From Microcaldota archaeon (GTDB lineage: Archaea > Micrarchaeota > Micrarchaeia > Micrarchaeales > CABMGC01), in NCBI GenBank assembly GCA_021851065.1, contig JAJZJQ010000010.1, positions 1 through 46,217 on the forward strand: a stretch of DNA of 46,217 nt, written 5' to 3'. The translations under genes and the position numbers were made by a program. The notes under the pieces are model-generated. The model was not told where the DNA came from. It did no database searches and was given only the letters and a program-made list of their open reading frames with translations. Below are positions 1 through 7,087 of this stretch, one piece after another (the stretch's first letter is position 1; each line of letters starts with the position of its first letter).

Positions 1-1593
1 AGTAAGTAGCTGCGCAGGTTGGTTGCTTATGTTGTCTATTGTGTAGCCAATCCCTGTTGCCTGTGTACCAAGATTCTGGTACGCCTGCACGCCTCCTGAA
101 GATACAGACTGCGTGGTGAACTGCACAGGATCGTAGTTCGTGCCCAGCGTGTCGCCTACGAAGTTGACCTTCCAGGCAGTCATGTTAGGTGTTACGAAGC
201 TGTAGCTCCCTCCAGGCCTTAGGTTTACAGGGGTCTGGTTTACCACTACTATGCCCTGCAACTCGTTTGCCTTGTTGGTTGAGCCTGAAGTTGCAGTGCC
301 GTTGGTCCACAGCAGGTACGCTGTCCAGCCGTTTGCATTTGTCTTGTTGAGCGGCTGCGAGTCGGTTATGTTGAACACGCCGGAGTAGAGCTTCATCTTT
401 GCCCACTTCTGGTATGCATACAGACCTGCGAAGGTGCTGCCAACCTGCACGTACAATGAGTGGCCGCTGACCTGGAACTTTGTCGTGGAGAACTCATCAA
501 GCTGCGTTGTGTTCGTAAGCGTGCCGTTGTAGAACACGTCTACTGCAGCAGGCGAGCTTCCTGCATTGTTTGGCTGACCCAAGTCCTCAAGCTGCACTGT
601 GAACCCTCCGCTTGACACGTTGTGGCCCACATATACAGTCTGGTTAGGCGTGAGTGTTGCGCCAAGCTCGAGCTTTCCGCCATTTACTGCAGTTGTGGTA
701 GTAACTGAAGTAGGGCCTGGCTCGGTGTAGTTCAGTATTGTCCAGTTCTTGCCAAGGAACTCTATGGCGGCGTTATTTATCGAGTTGCCGCTCTTTATAT
801 AAGGCTCCTGTATTGGCTTTGCAAAGGTCACCTGGTATGCGCCTCCTGCGCTTAGTACAGAGAATCCCGGAGCTATGGAGCTTCCAGTTGCCTGGTCATA
901 TACAGGGAATCCTGTGAGCCACAGATACTCGCTCTCGCTGTTTGCGCCCCAGTTGCTTGCAAGAGCAGGGAGCTGCGATGAGGTTACCTCAAGCAGGTTG
1001 TCCCTGGTGCCGTTGCTGAAGCTTGAGAATGTCAAGCCTCCTGAGTTGCTGCCATATGCAGTTGCGTTTGTGTTAACGCTGCCCAGTACCGAGTACGGGC
1101 TTGCAACAGGAGAGATCTGCAGCGGAACCGGATACTGCCTTAGATAGGAGTATGCAGTGTTGCCTGTAACGGTCTTGGTGCTCTGAGGCGATCCGAGCTG
1201 TACGCCCTGGTTGAGCACTGAGCCGATCAGCGCAGAGAAAGTGTACGATCCGCTTGGCCCTGCGTATCCCTTTACCCCGAACCGTACCTGCTGGTTTGAG
1301 AGGGTGCACGAAGGCGTAGTAACAACGCACTTTACGTTGCTCAGGCCTGACGGCGTTGCGGTAACGTTCTGGCTTGTGAACGCCAGGTTCCCGATCACTG
1401 CAGCGATGTTAGCTGCAACGACACCGTCGCTAGGCTGCGCCGTGGATCCAACTACTATCTGCACTACTGGTTGTCCCTGATTATTTATTATAGGGATATT
1501 ACTCCAGGTTACGCCTCCGGTGCCTGCAAATGCAAGGCCCATCAGCAAACTCGCCGCGACAGCGGCTATTCTCTTTGCGTTTATGGTTTTCAT
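1..1593 (-). CDS. S-layer protein, N-terminal part (runs off the left edge)
   Basis: This frame is open for 531 codons from the ATG at 1593 to base 1. The ORF track missed it because the stop lies outside the window. The N-terminus MKTINAKRIAAVAASLLMGLAFAG is a typical signal peptide. The segment PVVQIVVGSTAQPSDGVVAANIAAVIG matches my memory of the N-terminal domain of the Methanococcus-type archaeal S-layer family. The rest is rich in Asn, Thr, Ser and Gly with many NxS/T sites and Tyr-Val beta-strand-like stretches, as expected for a glycosylated surface-lattice protein. Only two Cys are visible (KCVVTTPSC), which may form a disulfide. It has its own promoter and is divergent from NAC. The C-terminal part and membrane anchor are not visible. 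Family assignment is fairly sure; its role as the main lattice protein is inferred. Confidence 0.8.
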   Translation of the reverse strand, partial: MKTINAKRIAAVAASLLMGLAFAGTGGVTWSNIPIINNQGQPVVQIVVGSTAQPSDGVVAANIAAVIGNLAFTSQNVTATPSGLSNVKCVVTTPSCTLSNQQVRFGVKGYAGPSGSYTFSALIGSVLNQGVQLGSPQSTKTVTGNTAYSYLRQYPVPLQISPVASPYSVLGSVNTNATAYGSNSGGLTFSSFSNGTRDNLLEVTSSQLPALASNWGANSESEYLWLTGFPVYDQATGSSIAPGFSVLSAGGAYQVTFAKPIQEPYIKSGNSINNAAIEFLGKNWTILNYTEPGPTSVTTTTAVNGGKLELGATLTPNQTVYVGHNVSSGGFTVQLEDLGQPNNAGSSPAAVDVFYNGTLTNTTQLDEFSTTKFQVSGHSLYVQVGSTFAGLYAYQKWAKMKLYSGVFNITDSQPLNKTNANGWTAYLLWTNGTATSGSTNKANELQGIVVVNQTPVNLRPGGSYSFVTPNMTAWKVNFVGDTLGTNYDPVQFTTQSVSSGGVQAYQNLGTQATGIGYTIDNISNQPAQLLT

Positions 1594-1637
1594 TCGACCA
1601 CACTTCAACATTTTGTAGTTTATAGTGCAAAAGAAAG

Positions 1638-1650
1638 GTATTTAAACCCT
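1638..1650 (-). promoter_or_regulatory. TATA box of the S-layer gene
   Basis: The minus strand reads GGGTTTAAATACC here, a good archaeal TATA element. It predicts a transcription start near 1617 and a short leader of roughly 20-25 bases before the ATG at 1593. Confidence 0.6.
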
Positions 1651-1830
1651 TACTGCCTGCTTGGGTTGTGGAACACAAACAGGCCAAAATCTTCGTCAGT
1701 TGCAGTATGCTGCTTCTTCTCAAGACGAACAACTTCGACGGAAGCCGATTTCGTCAATTGTTGACATGCCTTGAAGCAGCTGGATTCGCGCATGCCCATA
1801 TTGCTAGGTGGACTGGAAGTGGGCTGGGAG

Positions 1831-1841
1831 ACTTATAAACC
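1831..1841 (+). promoter_or_regulatory. TATA box of the NAC gene
   Basis: ACTTATAAACC lies about 35 bases upstream of the ATG at 1870. A start site about 25 bases downstream gives an almost leaderless mRNA. This supports the ATG at 1870 over the earlier start used in the ORF track. The 240 bases between this gene and the S-layer start hold only the two promoters. Confidence 0.6.
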
Positions 1842-1869
1842 TTCATGGAGCTATCTAACTGATGATTGC

Positions 1870-2220
1870 ATGATGCCAAATGTAGACCCAAGGCAGCTGA
1901 AGAGGATGATGGAGAGCATGGGAATTAGGAGCACTGAGATAGATGCCCAAAGAGTCATCATAGAAGGCACAGACATGGACATAATAATCGACAGCCCACA
2001 GGTCACGGCCATAGATGCGCAGGGAAGCAGGAGCTTCCAGGTGGCAGGCAGCATAAGGGAGGTTGAGAAGGCTAAGGCCAAGGCCGATATAAGCGATGAC
2101 GACGTGAGCATGGTTGCCGAGCAGTCTGGGGTTAAGGATCCTGATAGAGCAAGGAAGGCGCTTGAGGAGACAGGGGGGGACATAGCAGCTGCGATAATAA
2201 AACTAAGGGAAGGCAGCTGA
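1870..2220 (+). CDS. nac: Nascent polypeptide-associated complex protein
   Basis: Archaeal NAC binds nascent chains at the ribosome exit tunnel. The protein of about 116 residues opens with MMPNVDPRQLKRMMESMGI, the characteristic archaeal NAC start. A NAC beta-barrel domain follows (about residues 15-65, including VIIEGTDMDIIIDSPQV and the FQVAGSI stretch). A UBA-like three-helix domain closes it (about 75-113: DISDDDVSMVAEQSGVKD through GGDIAAAIIKLRE). Length and domain order are normal for the family. The track ORF starts 33 codons earlier, but those residues are not NAC-like and lie upstream of the predicted transcription start. ATG 1870 or 1873 is therefore preferred. It is monocistronic, with convergent DUF424 downstream. 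Confidence 0.93.
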   Translation: MMPNVDPRQLKRMMESMGIRSTEIDAQRVIIEGTDMDIIIDSPQVTAIDAQGSRSFQVAGSIREVEKAKAKADISDDDVSMVAEQSGVKDPDRARKALEETGGDIAAAIIKLREGS

Positions 2221-2262
2221 GCGGCATCTGCGCCTGGCCCGGAACCCCATAAGGATAGGATG

Positions 2263-2571
2263 CTACTTGTCAACCTTGAACAGATGCACGTACATTATGC
2301 CGTCAACAGTCTTGGCCTCCCCATCCTTTATTATGCCTTTTTTTACCAGTACCCCTACTGACTTGTTGCCCACCACATTGGCAGAGTATACCCTTCCGTT
2401 TATGCGCCTTGCGGCCTCCTCTTCGCTTATAAGGTCGCCCTTGTAGAATCCGCCGTAGTCCCTCAGGTTTATCTCGACCTTGCCCTCCCTGAGAAGCCTG
2501 CCCATCAGGTCCTCATCGCACATGGCTAGCATTATGCCCTTAGGAGTCTCGAACTTGTTGAAGTATATCAT
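2263..2571 (-). CDS. DUF424 family protein
   Basis: This 102-residue protein of unknown function matches the archaeal DUF424 pattern as I recall it. A start of the type ILAVCDEDLLG appears here as IMLAMCDEDLMGRLLREGKVEI. A Tyr/Gly-rich centre (YGGFYKGDLISEEEAARRI) and the closing ANVVGNKSVGVLVKKGII follow. The family is widespread and conserved in archaea and has no established biochemical role that I can cite. The gene lies 21 bases downstream of the glycosyltransferase gene on the same strand, so the two may share a transcript. It is convergent with NAC. Confidence 0.75.
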   Translation of the reverse strand: MIYFNKFETPKGIMLAMCDEDLMGRLLREGKVEINLRDYGGFYKGDLISEEEAARRINGRVYSANVVGNKSVGVLVKKGIIKDGEAKTVDGIMYVHLFKVDK

Positions 2572-2592
2572 TTGAACCGCGCCTGCAATAGT

Positions 2593-4155
2593 CTAGCCGT
2601 ACTTGTAGAAGAATATGAATGTTGACAGGTAGAGGGCGGCATACCATATGAGCCATGCAGCCCCATATATGTTATTGATTATAAAGGCGAGCGCCCCGAG
2701 CATGAACAGCACTGATGAGAACGCCGTCTCCGAGAAAGCCCTCCTTAGAGTCTTCATGGTCTTGCCGCTGCCCTGTATGGCTCCGCCCCTGGACCAGCTA
2801 AACGATGGGCCTGTGCCAAGAGATGCAGCTATGGCAGCCCTTGTGCGTATGAAAGAGAGGGAGAAGTTAAGCAAAAAGACCATGAAGCCCTTGCGTATGG
2901 ACTTGAAGTGCATTTTGGTGAGCACCACCGGAGCTATTATGGACACAACGAATGTGCTTATGCCAAGTATTTCTATCGTAGTCGCTATGTACTGCGCCTG
3001 GATCAGCTGCTGTATGGTGATGCTGGATGGCACGTGAGCCTCGAATATGACGAACACCGATACCAGGGTGAATAGTATAAGCATTATGGAAACGTAGTTT
3101 AAGCCAAATCCGTGCGTTATGTAGTCTATGGTGGAGAGCAGCGACTGCTTCTTGCTATTGCCGTTGCCGCTAATAGACCTCCTGAAGAAGTACATTAGAA
3201 ACTGCGTGTCCCCGTAGTTGTACCTCCACTGCTGCTTAACAAGCTCCGTGAATGTGAGTATGGGTTTCCCGTATGCATAGACCTTTGGAAGATAGAGGCT
3301 CTTGAAGTTGTGCAGGTCGGATTCGTAGCTGAAGAATGTATCCTCTATGATGTACTCGGGGAAGCCCCCTATCCTGTCCAGGGCAGCGTGCCTTATTATC
3401 CCGCACGACCCTGCGAATATGGCAGTATTGTTCAGGGCCCTTGACGGCTGTATGAACTTGAAGAAGAACGCGTCAAACAGGTCAACGGTATCCGAGAAGA
3501 ATGTTCCCTTGAAGTATCTTTTCTCTGTCTGTATATACGAGAGGTCCTTGTCGCCAAAATACGGAAGCGTATCCATTAAAAAGTCCTGGTTGGTGAGGTA
3601 CTCGTCGTAGTCGAATATGGCTATGAAGTCCTCCTTGGAGCGGGATAGCATGTTGTTAAGGGCGCCTGCCTTGAATCCCTTCCTGTCGCTCCTGTGAAGG
3701 TATGATATGCCGCTGGCCTTTGCAAAGCGCCGCAGCTCCCGCCTGGTAGCCGCATTGGTGGAGTCATCGAGAAGGTAGAACGTGAGCCTCTCCTTTGGAT
3801 AATTGACGGTCTTGAGCCTGAGCATGTTGCGCTCCACCGAATCGACATCCTCGTTGTATACAGGCATAGCTATTGCCACAGTGGGGTACCTTGACATAGG
3901 GCGCGTTGACGCAGTGACCTTTGCAAGATATTCGTCGTAGAATGCCGACCTGTAGTACGAGTAGGCCGTGAACACGTTAAAGAAGCCCGACACCGCGGAT
4001 AGTACCAGGAATGTGGCGGCTATTGCGTACATTGAAGCGCTGTGCGCGCCGAAGTAGATGAGATAGAGGGAGAAGCCGATCCCGGATATTGTGAGGAAGA
4101 CGAAGATCACGACTACGAAGAGCCTTATAGTGGATTTCCTAACCAGTTCCTGCAT
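2593..4155 (-). CDS. Membrane glycosyltransferase, GT2 family (cellulose-synthase-like)
   Basis: It probably transfers sugar from a nucleotide donor on the cytoplasmic face and may export a growing chain. Of 520 residues, two membrane helices come first (about 10-33 and 40-62). A GT-A domain follows, opening with PTVAIAMPVYNEDVDSVERN. Visible motifs are the donor-site acid in LLDDSTN, a DxD-like FDYDEY, an acceptor-site acid in IIEDTFFSYE, and QQWRYNYGD matching the QxxRW motif of processive enzymes. Four or so further membrane helices make up the C-terminal third. The substrate cannot be read from sequence; an envelope polysaccharide or glycan for surface proteins is inferred from the many surface genes in the window. 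DUF424 lies just downstream. Confidence 0.85.
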   Translation of the reverse strand: MQELVRKSTIRLFVVVIFVFLTISGIGFSLYLIYFGAHSASMYAIAATFLVLSAVSGFFNVFTAYSYYRSAFYDEYLAKVTASTRPMSRYPTVAIAMPVYNEDVDSVERNMLRLKTVNYPKERLTFYLLDDSTNAATRRELRRFAKASGISYLHRSDRKGFKAGALNNMLSRSKEDFIAIFDYDEYLTNQDFLMDTLPYFGDKDLSYIQTEKRYFKGTFFSDTVDLFDAFFFKFIQPSRALNNTAIFAGSCGIIRHAALDRIGGFPEYIIEDTFFSYESDLHNFKSLYLPKVYAYGKPILTFTELVKQQWRYNYGDTQFLMYFFRRSISGNGNSKKQSLLSTIDYITHGFGLNYVSIMLILFTLVSVFVIFEAHVPSSITIQQLIQAQYIATTIEILGISTFVVSIIAPVVLTKMHFKSIRKGFMVFLLNFSLSFIRTRAAIAASLGTGPSFSWSRGGAIQGSGKTMKTLRRAFSETAFSSVLFMLGALAFIINNIYGAAWLIWYAALYLSTFIFFYKYG

Positions 4156-4244
4156 CGGATCAACGACTCTATAATGCCCACTTAGCTATATATTACTTAG
4201 CAGCGCGCTTAGGGATTTGCGCCGTGCACGGCAGCTCATGGAGC

Positions 4245-5294
4245 CTAGCTTAGGCTTGGCTCCCAGGTCAGTTTGTTGTACTCCCGCGCGATATCCATGC
4301 TCCTTATGGGGAGGCTGCCCAGCAGTACGCTTTCCACATCCCCGTAGATTAGCCGCACGCCCTGATTCTCGAATAGATGCCTGTGGTACATCACGTCCCT
4401 TTTGTATGCCGTCTCGAAGCTGTCGAATGCGCCAAGGGTGAAGAAATCGTAGCTGCCTATCAGTGGAGCGCAGATGAGGTATCTGCTCACAAGTGAATCC
4501 CGATCGTCGCTCATGAAAGCCTTCCTCGCAGCTGCTGAGCATGCCTCGTATCCAGCCTTTGGCCTGTATTTCGAGAAGAATGACATGAGTGACACCCCCT
4601 TTGGAACCCTGGCAGTTATTGTGAACCTCTTTATGTACCCGCTCTCGACCAACTTGTTGAAGTTGTATGCCACAGTGTTGAAGTGCATGCCAAGGCGCTT
4701 TGATATGTGCCTAAAAGGCATCCTTGCATTGCCATGCAGCATGAGCATTATGCGCTTGTAGTCTTCAGGCGCATCCGTCCTGCCCACAAGCTCGCTGCGC
4801 AGCGGGAAAAAGCCAAGCTGCTTGTGAACTACCTCGGACGGCCTCCAATCCACACCGTAGTCTGACAGAAGTATCTGCATTGTCTTGTCCCAGTGGGCAT
4901 AATCCCTTCTTGATGTAGATGCCGCGTATATCAGCATGTCGTAGCTGCCCTTCATGTGGACTGCAAGCTGCGGTATGTATGATTTTGCAAGCAGCCTGGA
5001 TATGGCGTCAAGGTCGGGCTTTGAGTTGAATTTTACGGCTATAAGGTGCTGGCTGGATAGTTTTAGCACGGACTCGTCGAACTCGATGGTGTAGTGTATG
5101 CCGAACTCTTTCTCCATTGCCCCCATCCTCTTCCTCACAGTTATCCTTGACAGCCCAAGAGCCTTGGACATCTCGGATATAGATACCCTCGAATTCTCAG
5201 ACAGCATCCTCATCATCCGGCGGGTCACCGCGCCGTAGCTGCTGTTGAATTCGCTCTCGAATTCGTATTCGTGATCAGCCAAAGACCTTACCAC
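4245..5294 (-). CDS. Lrp/AsnC-like transcription regulator with two HTH domains
   Basis: The 349-residue protein is built from two similar halves. Each has an AsnC-type winged HTH: SISEMSKALGLSRITVRKRM at about residues 35-60 and MPFRHISKRLGMHFNTVAYNFNKL at about 190-215. Each HTH is followed by a divergent ligand or oligomer domain. The matching strands are HMKGSYDMLIYAAS in the first half and LIGSYDFFTLGAFD in the second. Usual Lrp proteins have one unit of about 150 residues, so this looks like an internal duplication or fusion. It is divergent from the EamA transporter over a 71-base gap with one palindromic TATA element, so it may control that transporter. The effector is unknown. Confidence 0.75.
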   Translation of the reverse strand: MVRSLADHEYEFESEFNSSYGAVTRRMMRMLSENSRVSISEMSKALGLSRITVRKRMGAMEKEFGIHYTIEFDESVLKLSSQHLIAVKFNSKPDLDAISRLLAKSYIPQLAVHMKGSYDMLIYAASTSRRDYAHWDKTMQILLSDYGVDWRPSEVVHKQLGFFPLRSELVGRTDAPEDYKRIMLMLHGNARMPFRHISKRLGMHFNTVAYNFNKLVESGYIKRFTITARVPKGVSLMSFFSKYRPKAGYEACSAAARKAFMSDDRDSLVSRYLICAPLIGSYDFFTLGAFDSFETAYKRDVMYHRHLFENQGVRLIYGDVESVLLGSLPIRSMDIAREYNKLTWEPSLS

Positions 5295-5331
5295 ATGAAC
5301 AGACTTGTTCGCTAAAAGTGTTGTTTTTCTT

Positions 5332-5345
5332 AACTATTTAAATGT
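5332..5345. promoter_or_regulatory. Palindromic TATA element between divergent genes
   Basis: ATTTAAAT at 5336-5343 is its own reverse complement. It sits about 23 bases before the transporter ATG (5366) and about 42 bases before the regulator ATG (5294). It could serve one leaderless transcript to the right and one short-leader transcript to the left. Confidence 0.5.
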
Positions 5346-5365
5346 TTTGAGAGCGAAGACGGATT

Positions 5366-6595
5366 ATGGGAATAAAGAGCGCTGCTTACGCTTACCTGTT
5401 TTTTGCGCTGGTCCTTGGCGCACTGCTACCCATAGCGCTGGACTATGCATCGAGCATGGGTATTTACGAGTTCCTGTTCGTAACCTATGCCATATCCGTG
5501 CCTGCATCGCTGGTGTTTGTGCTTGCAAGGGGAAAGTGGCGCAGGCTTGCAAGCTACCTTGGCAGCTGGAAGGATCTTGGCATAATAGCAGCCATAGGGC
5601 TGCTAAACTATGCCACGCTTGAGCTTGGAATGGCATATGCTGAGCGCTTTGTGACTGCATCCCTGGCAACGGTGGTGTACAGAACCTACCCGCTGCTAAT
5701 GCTGGCCTTCCTGCCCATAGTGCTCAGGGAAAGGGTAAGCAGGTACCAGATTGCTGCGCTGTCGCTTGGCTGCATTGGCCTTTGCATAGCGCTTAGCGCA
5801 GGGACTCTGAACATATTCGCAGGCTCGGACCCCGCCATAGTGGCCTTGCTTGTAGGGGTGGCATTTTCAGGAGCTTTTGCTGCAGTGCTTGTAAAGAAGT
5901 ACGCATACGACATGGAGAGCTCGATGTTCATATTCAACCTTGCAAACTTCCTGCTCTTTGCGGCTCTCTTCGCATACGGGGGGTTTCAGCTTCGCGCAAT
6001 TACAATAGGCAGCATGATGCCAGCCCTATACGTAGGCATATTATACAACGTTATCATTGGCTTCATGTACTACGGCGCGCTGCGAACCCTGAAGACTACG
6101 ATTGTAACCAACATATACTTCCTCTCCCCATTCATAACCATACTGTTTGCGTATGTTCTGCTTGGCGAGGCCATAGAACCGTATTACCTTGCAGTGGCGT
6201 TTCTGGTAGGATGCGGCATATTGATACAAAGTTTCGATAAGACAGGAGGAACGTACCGTGCCAGGGCGCAGTCTAGGCGCAGGTTCGCGGTATTTGATGT
6301 GACCGGAGCTTTTGTGGATACTGGGGAACTTGCCATAAGCGCTGCCATAAGGAGCGGGGGACGCGTCTTCGCCGCCAAGCTTGAGGGTAAGCGCGGCAAT
6401 GCGGTTGATGAAGTCGTGAGGCTGGGAAGCTACCCGAACGTGTTTGGTCCCGACGACATAGCAGCACACGAGTCCGATTTCGTCAAGGACGTGATAGGGG
6501 CAGGGGATGGGGATACGGTAATAATAAAGGCAGGGGACATAGAGAGCGGGGAGAGGTTTTTCGAGGATCTTTCGCTCAAGATGGAGGGCCCGTAG
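5366..6595 (+). CDS. EamA/DMT-family transporter with a soluble C-terminal domain
   Basis: Residues 1-290 carry about ten hydrophobic helices in two EamA-type halves. The first half has TASLATVVYRTYPLLMLAFLPIVLRERVS. The second half has TIVTNIYFLSPFITILFAYVLLGEAIEP, the classic closing motif of this drug/metabolite transporter fold. After an Arg-rich linker (RARAQSRRR) there are about 110 soluble residues, including GRVFAAKLEGKR and VIGAGDGDTVIIKAGDIESGERFF, that I do not recognise. EamA proteins normally stop near 290-300 residues, so the tail is an extra domain, likely cytoplasmic. The substrate is unknown. It is divergent from the twin-HTH regulator. Confidence 0.8.
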   Translation: MGIKSAAYAYLFFALVLGALLPIALDYASSMGIYEFLFVTYAISVPASLVFVLARGKWRRLASYLGSWKDLGIIAAIGLLNYATLELGMAYAERFVTASLATVVYRTYPLLMLAFLPIVLRERVSRYQIAALSLGCIGLCIALSAGTLNIFAGSDPAIVALLVGVAFSGAFAAVLVKKYAYDMESSMFIFNLANFLLFAALFAYGGFQLRAITIGSMMPALYVGILYNVIIGFMYYGALRTLKTTIVTNIYFLSPFITILFAYVLLGEAIEPYYLAVAFLVGCGILIQSFDKTGGTYRARAQSRRRFAVFDVTGAFVDTGELAISAAIRSGGRVFAAKLEGKRGNAVDEVVRLGSYPNVFGPDDIAAHESDFVKDVIGAGDGDTVIIKAGDIESGERFFEDLSLKMEGP

Positions 6596-6626
6596 CAATA
6601 CGCAAGCAGCCAAGGCGTCTGCAATC

Positions 6627-6640
6627 CATTTATAATATTT
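6627..6640 (+). promoter_or_regulatory. TATA box of tRNA-Ser
   Basis: ATTTATAATATT is centred about 26 bases before the first base of the tRNA at 6661, the spacing expected for archaeal tRNA promoters. A second TATA-like string (ATTTATAATC) lies closer, at about 6643-6652, and is too near to serve the same start. Confidence 0.55.
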
Positions 6641-6691
6641 CAGATTTATAATCGCTATGCGCCGGGATGGCAGAATCCGGTATCGCGCCAG

Positions 6692-6705
6692 AAGCAATGG
6701 CGAAA
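6692..6705 (+). other. tRNA intron 1 (13 nt, anticodon arm)
   Basis: The excised segment is 13 bases, either 6692-6704 or 6693-6705; the two choices give the same product because A occurs at both ends. CGCC (6686-6689) can pair with GGCG (6699-6702). This puts three-base bulges AGA and AAA at the two cleavage points, a relaxed bulge-helix form without a clear inner helix. The position corresponds to about 31/32, not the usual 37/38. Confidence 0.65.
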
Positions 6706-6743
6706 CTCGAGATCTGGTGGCCTTCGGGCCTTTAGGGTTCAAA

Positions 6744-6766
6744 ATGCTCCGATATCAGCATGAAAC
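6744..6766 (+). other. tRNA intron 2 (23 nt, T-loop 59/60)
   Basis: The segment forms a complete bulge-helix-bulge. The outer helix is the T-stem TAGGG/CCCTA. The central four-pair helix is TTCA (6738-6741) with TGAA (6761-6764). The bulges are AAA (6742-6744) and ACT (6765-6767). The inner helix is TGCT/AGCA (6745-6748/6757-6760). Cutting after the second base of each bulge gives exactly TTCAAAT in the spliced T-loop. Confidence 0.82.
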
Positions 6767-6797
6767 TCCCTATCCCGGCGATTTGTTTGCCGGTATT

Positions 6798-6997
6798 TTA
6801 TCCGCTTTGCTGCTTGGCAGCCGGTTGTTCGTTGGAATAGACCAGCATGATAAGGCTAGGAATAAACAGCATGAAGACGTAGTTTAGGCCAGTTGAGGGC
6901 ATCAACGCCTTGAACATACGCACAGTGCTTCTATGTTTTTTGCTTGATTTCTTCTTGCCGGATTAGATGCGCCCTGATCCTTGCTTGCCAATGGCAT
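6798..6997 (-). CDS. Possible small single-helix membrane protein, two overlapping frames
   Basis: Frame 1 starts at the ATG at 6997 (MPLASKDQGASNPARRNQAKN...) and stops at 6902 after 31 residues. In the -1 frame, an ORF running through RSTVRMFKALMPSTGLNYVFMLFIPSLIMLVYS to the stop at 6798 holds one membrane helix. Its own possible starts are a GTG at 6923 and the ATG at 6917. The frames overlap at A AAA AAC (6941 to 6935 on this strand), exactly in register for a -1 slip. Joined, they give a protein of about 65 residues with a basic N-terminus and a C-terminal anchor, a layout like Sec61beta/SecG, but I see no convincing family match. It could also be a frameshifted relic, or only the ATG 6917 ORF may be real. 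The rest of the 6781-7087 gap shows nothing else. Confidence 0.3.
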
Positions 6998-7087
6998 ATT
7001 ATTGATTTGGCGGCGTTTCTTGATCAGCAGGCATCTATTGCATTTTAGCCTTGCCGGGCAGATTTTGGCATCGGCCGTATTGCCGCA

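Larger units (their letters stand above)
6661..6780 (+). tRNA. tRNA-Ser (anticodon CGA), interrupted by two introns
   Basis: The acceptor stem GCCGGGA (6661-6667) pairs with TCCCGGC (6773-6779). The discriminator is G, and no CCA is encoded. A long variable arm (GGCC-TTCG-GGCC) makes it class II, and G73 fits archaeal serine tRNA. The anticodon stem CCAGA/TCTGG (6688-6692/6713-6717) encloses 20 bases instead of 7. The T-stem TAGGG/CCCTA (6733-6737/6768-6772) encloses 30 instead of 7. Removing 13 and 23 bases leaves a CTCGAGA anticodon loop (CGA at 6708-6710) and a TTCAAAT T-loop, giving an 84-base tRNA. The D-stem has one A-C mismatch. The track ORF 6657-6887 lies over this RNA gene and is a shadow. 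Confidence 0.88.

Noticed and set aside
1771-1869. N-terminal extension of the NAC protein
   Set aside because: It lies upstream of the predicted transcription start and does not match the family; ATG 1870 is better.
6657-6887. Track ORF of 76 residues on the plus strand
   Set aside because: It lies across the double-intron tRNA gene, and its sequence is explained by tRNA structure.
6840-6917. Relic of a second glycosyltransferase (GLNYV... is shared with the gene at 2593-4155)
   Set aside because: The match is only a few residues (GLNYV) in a hydrophobic segment, so chance is likely.
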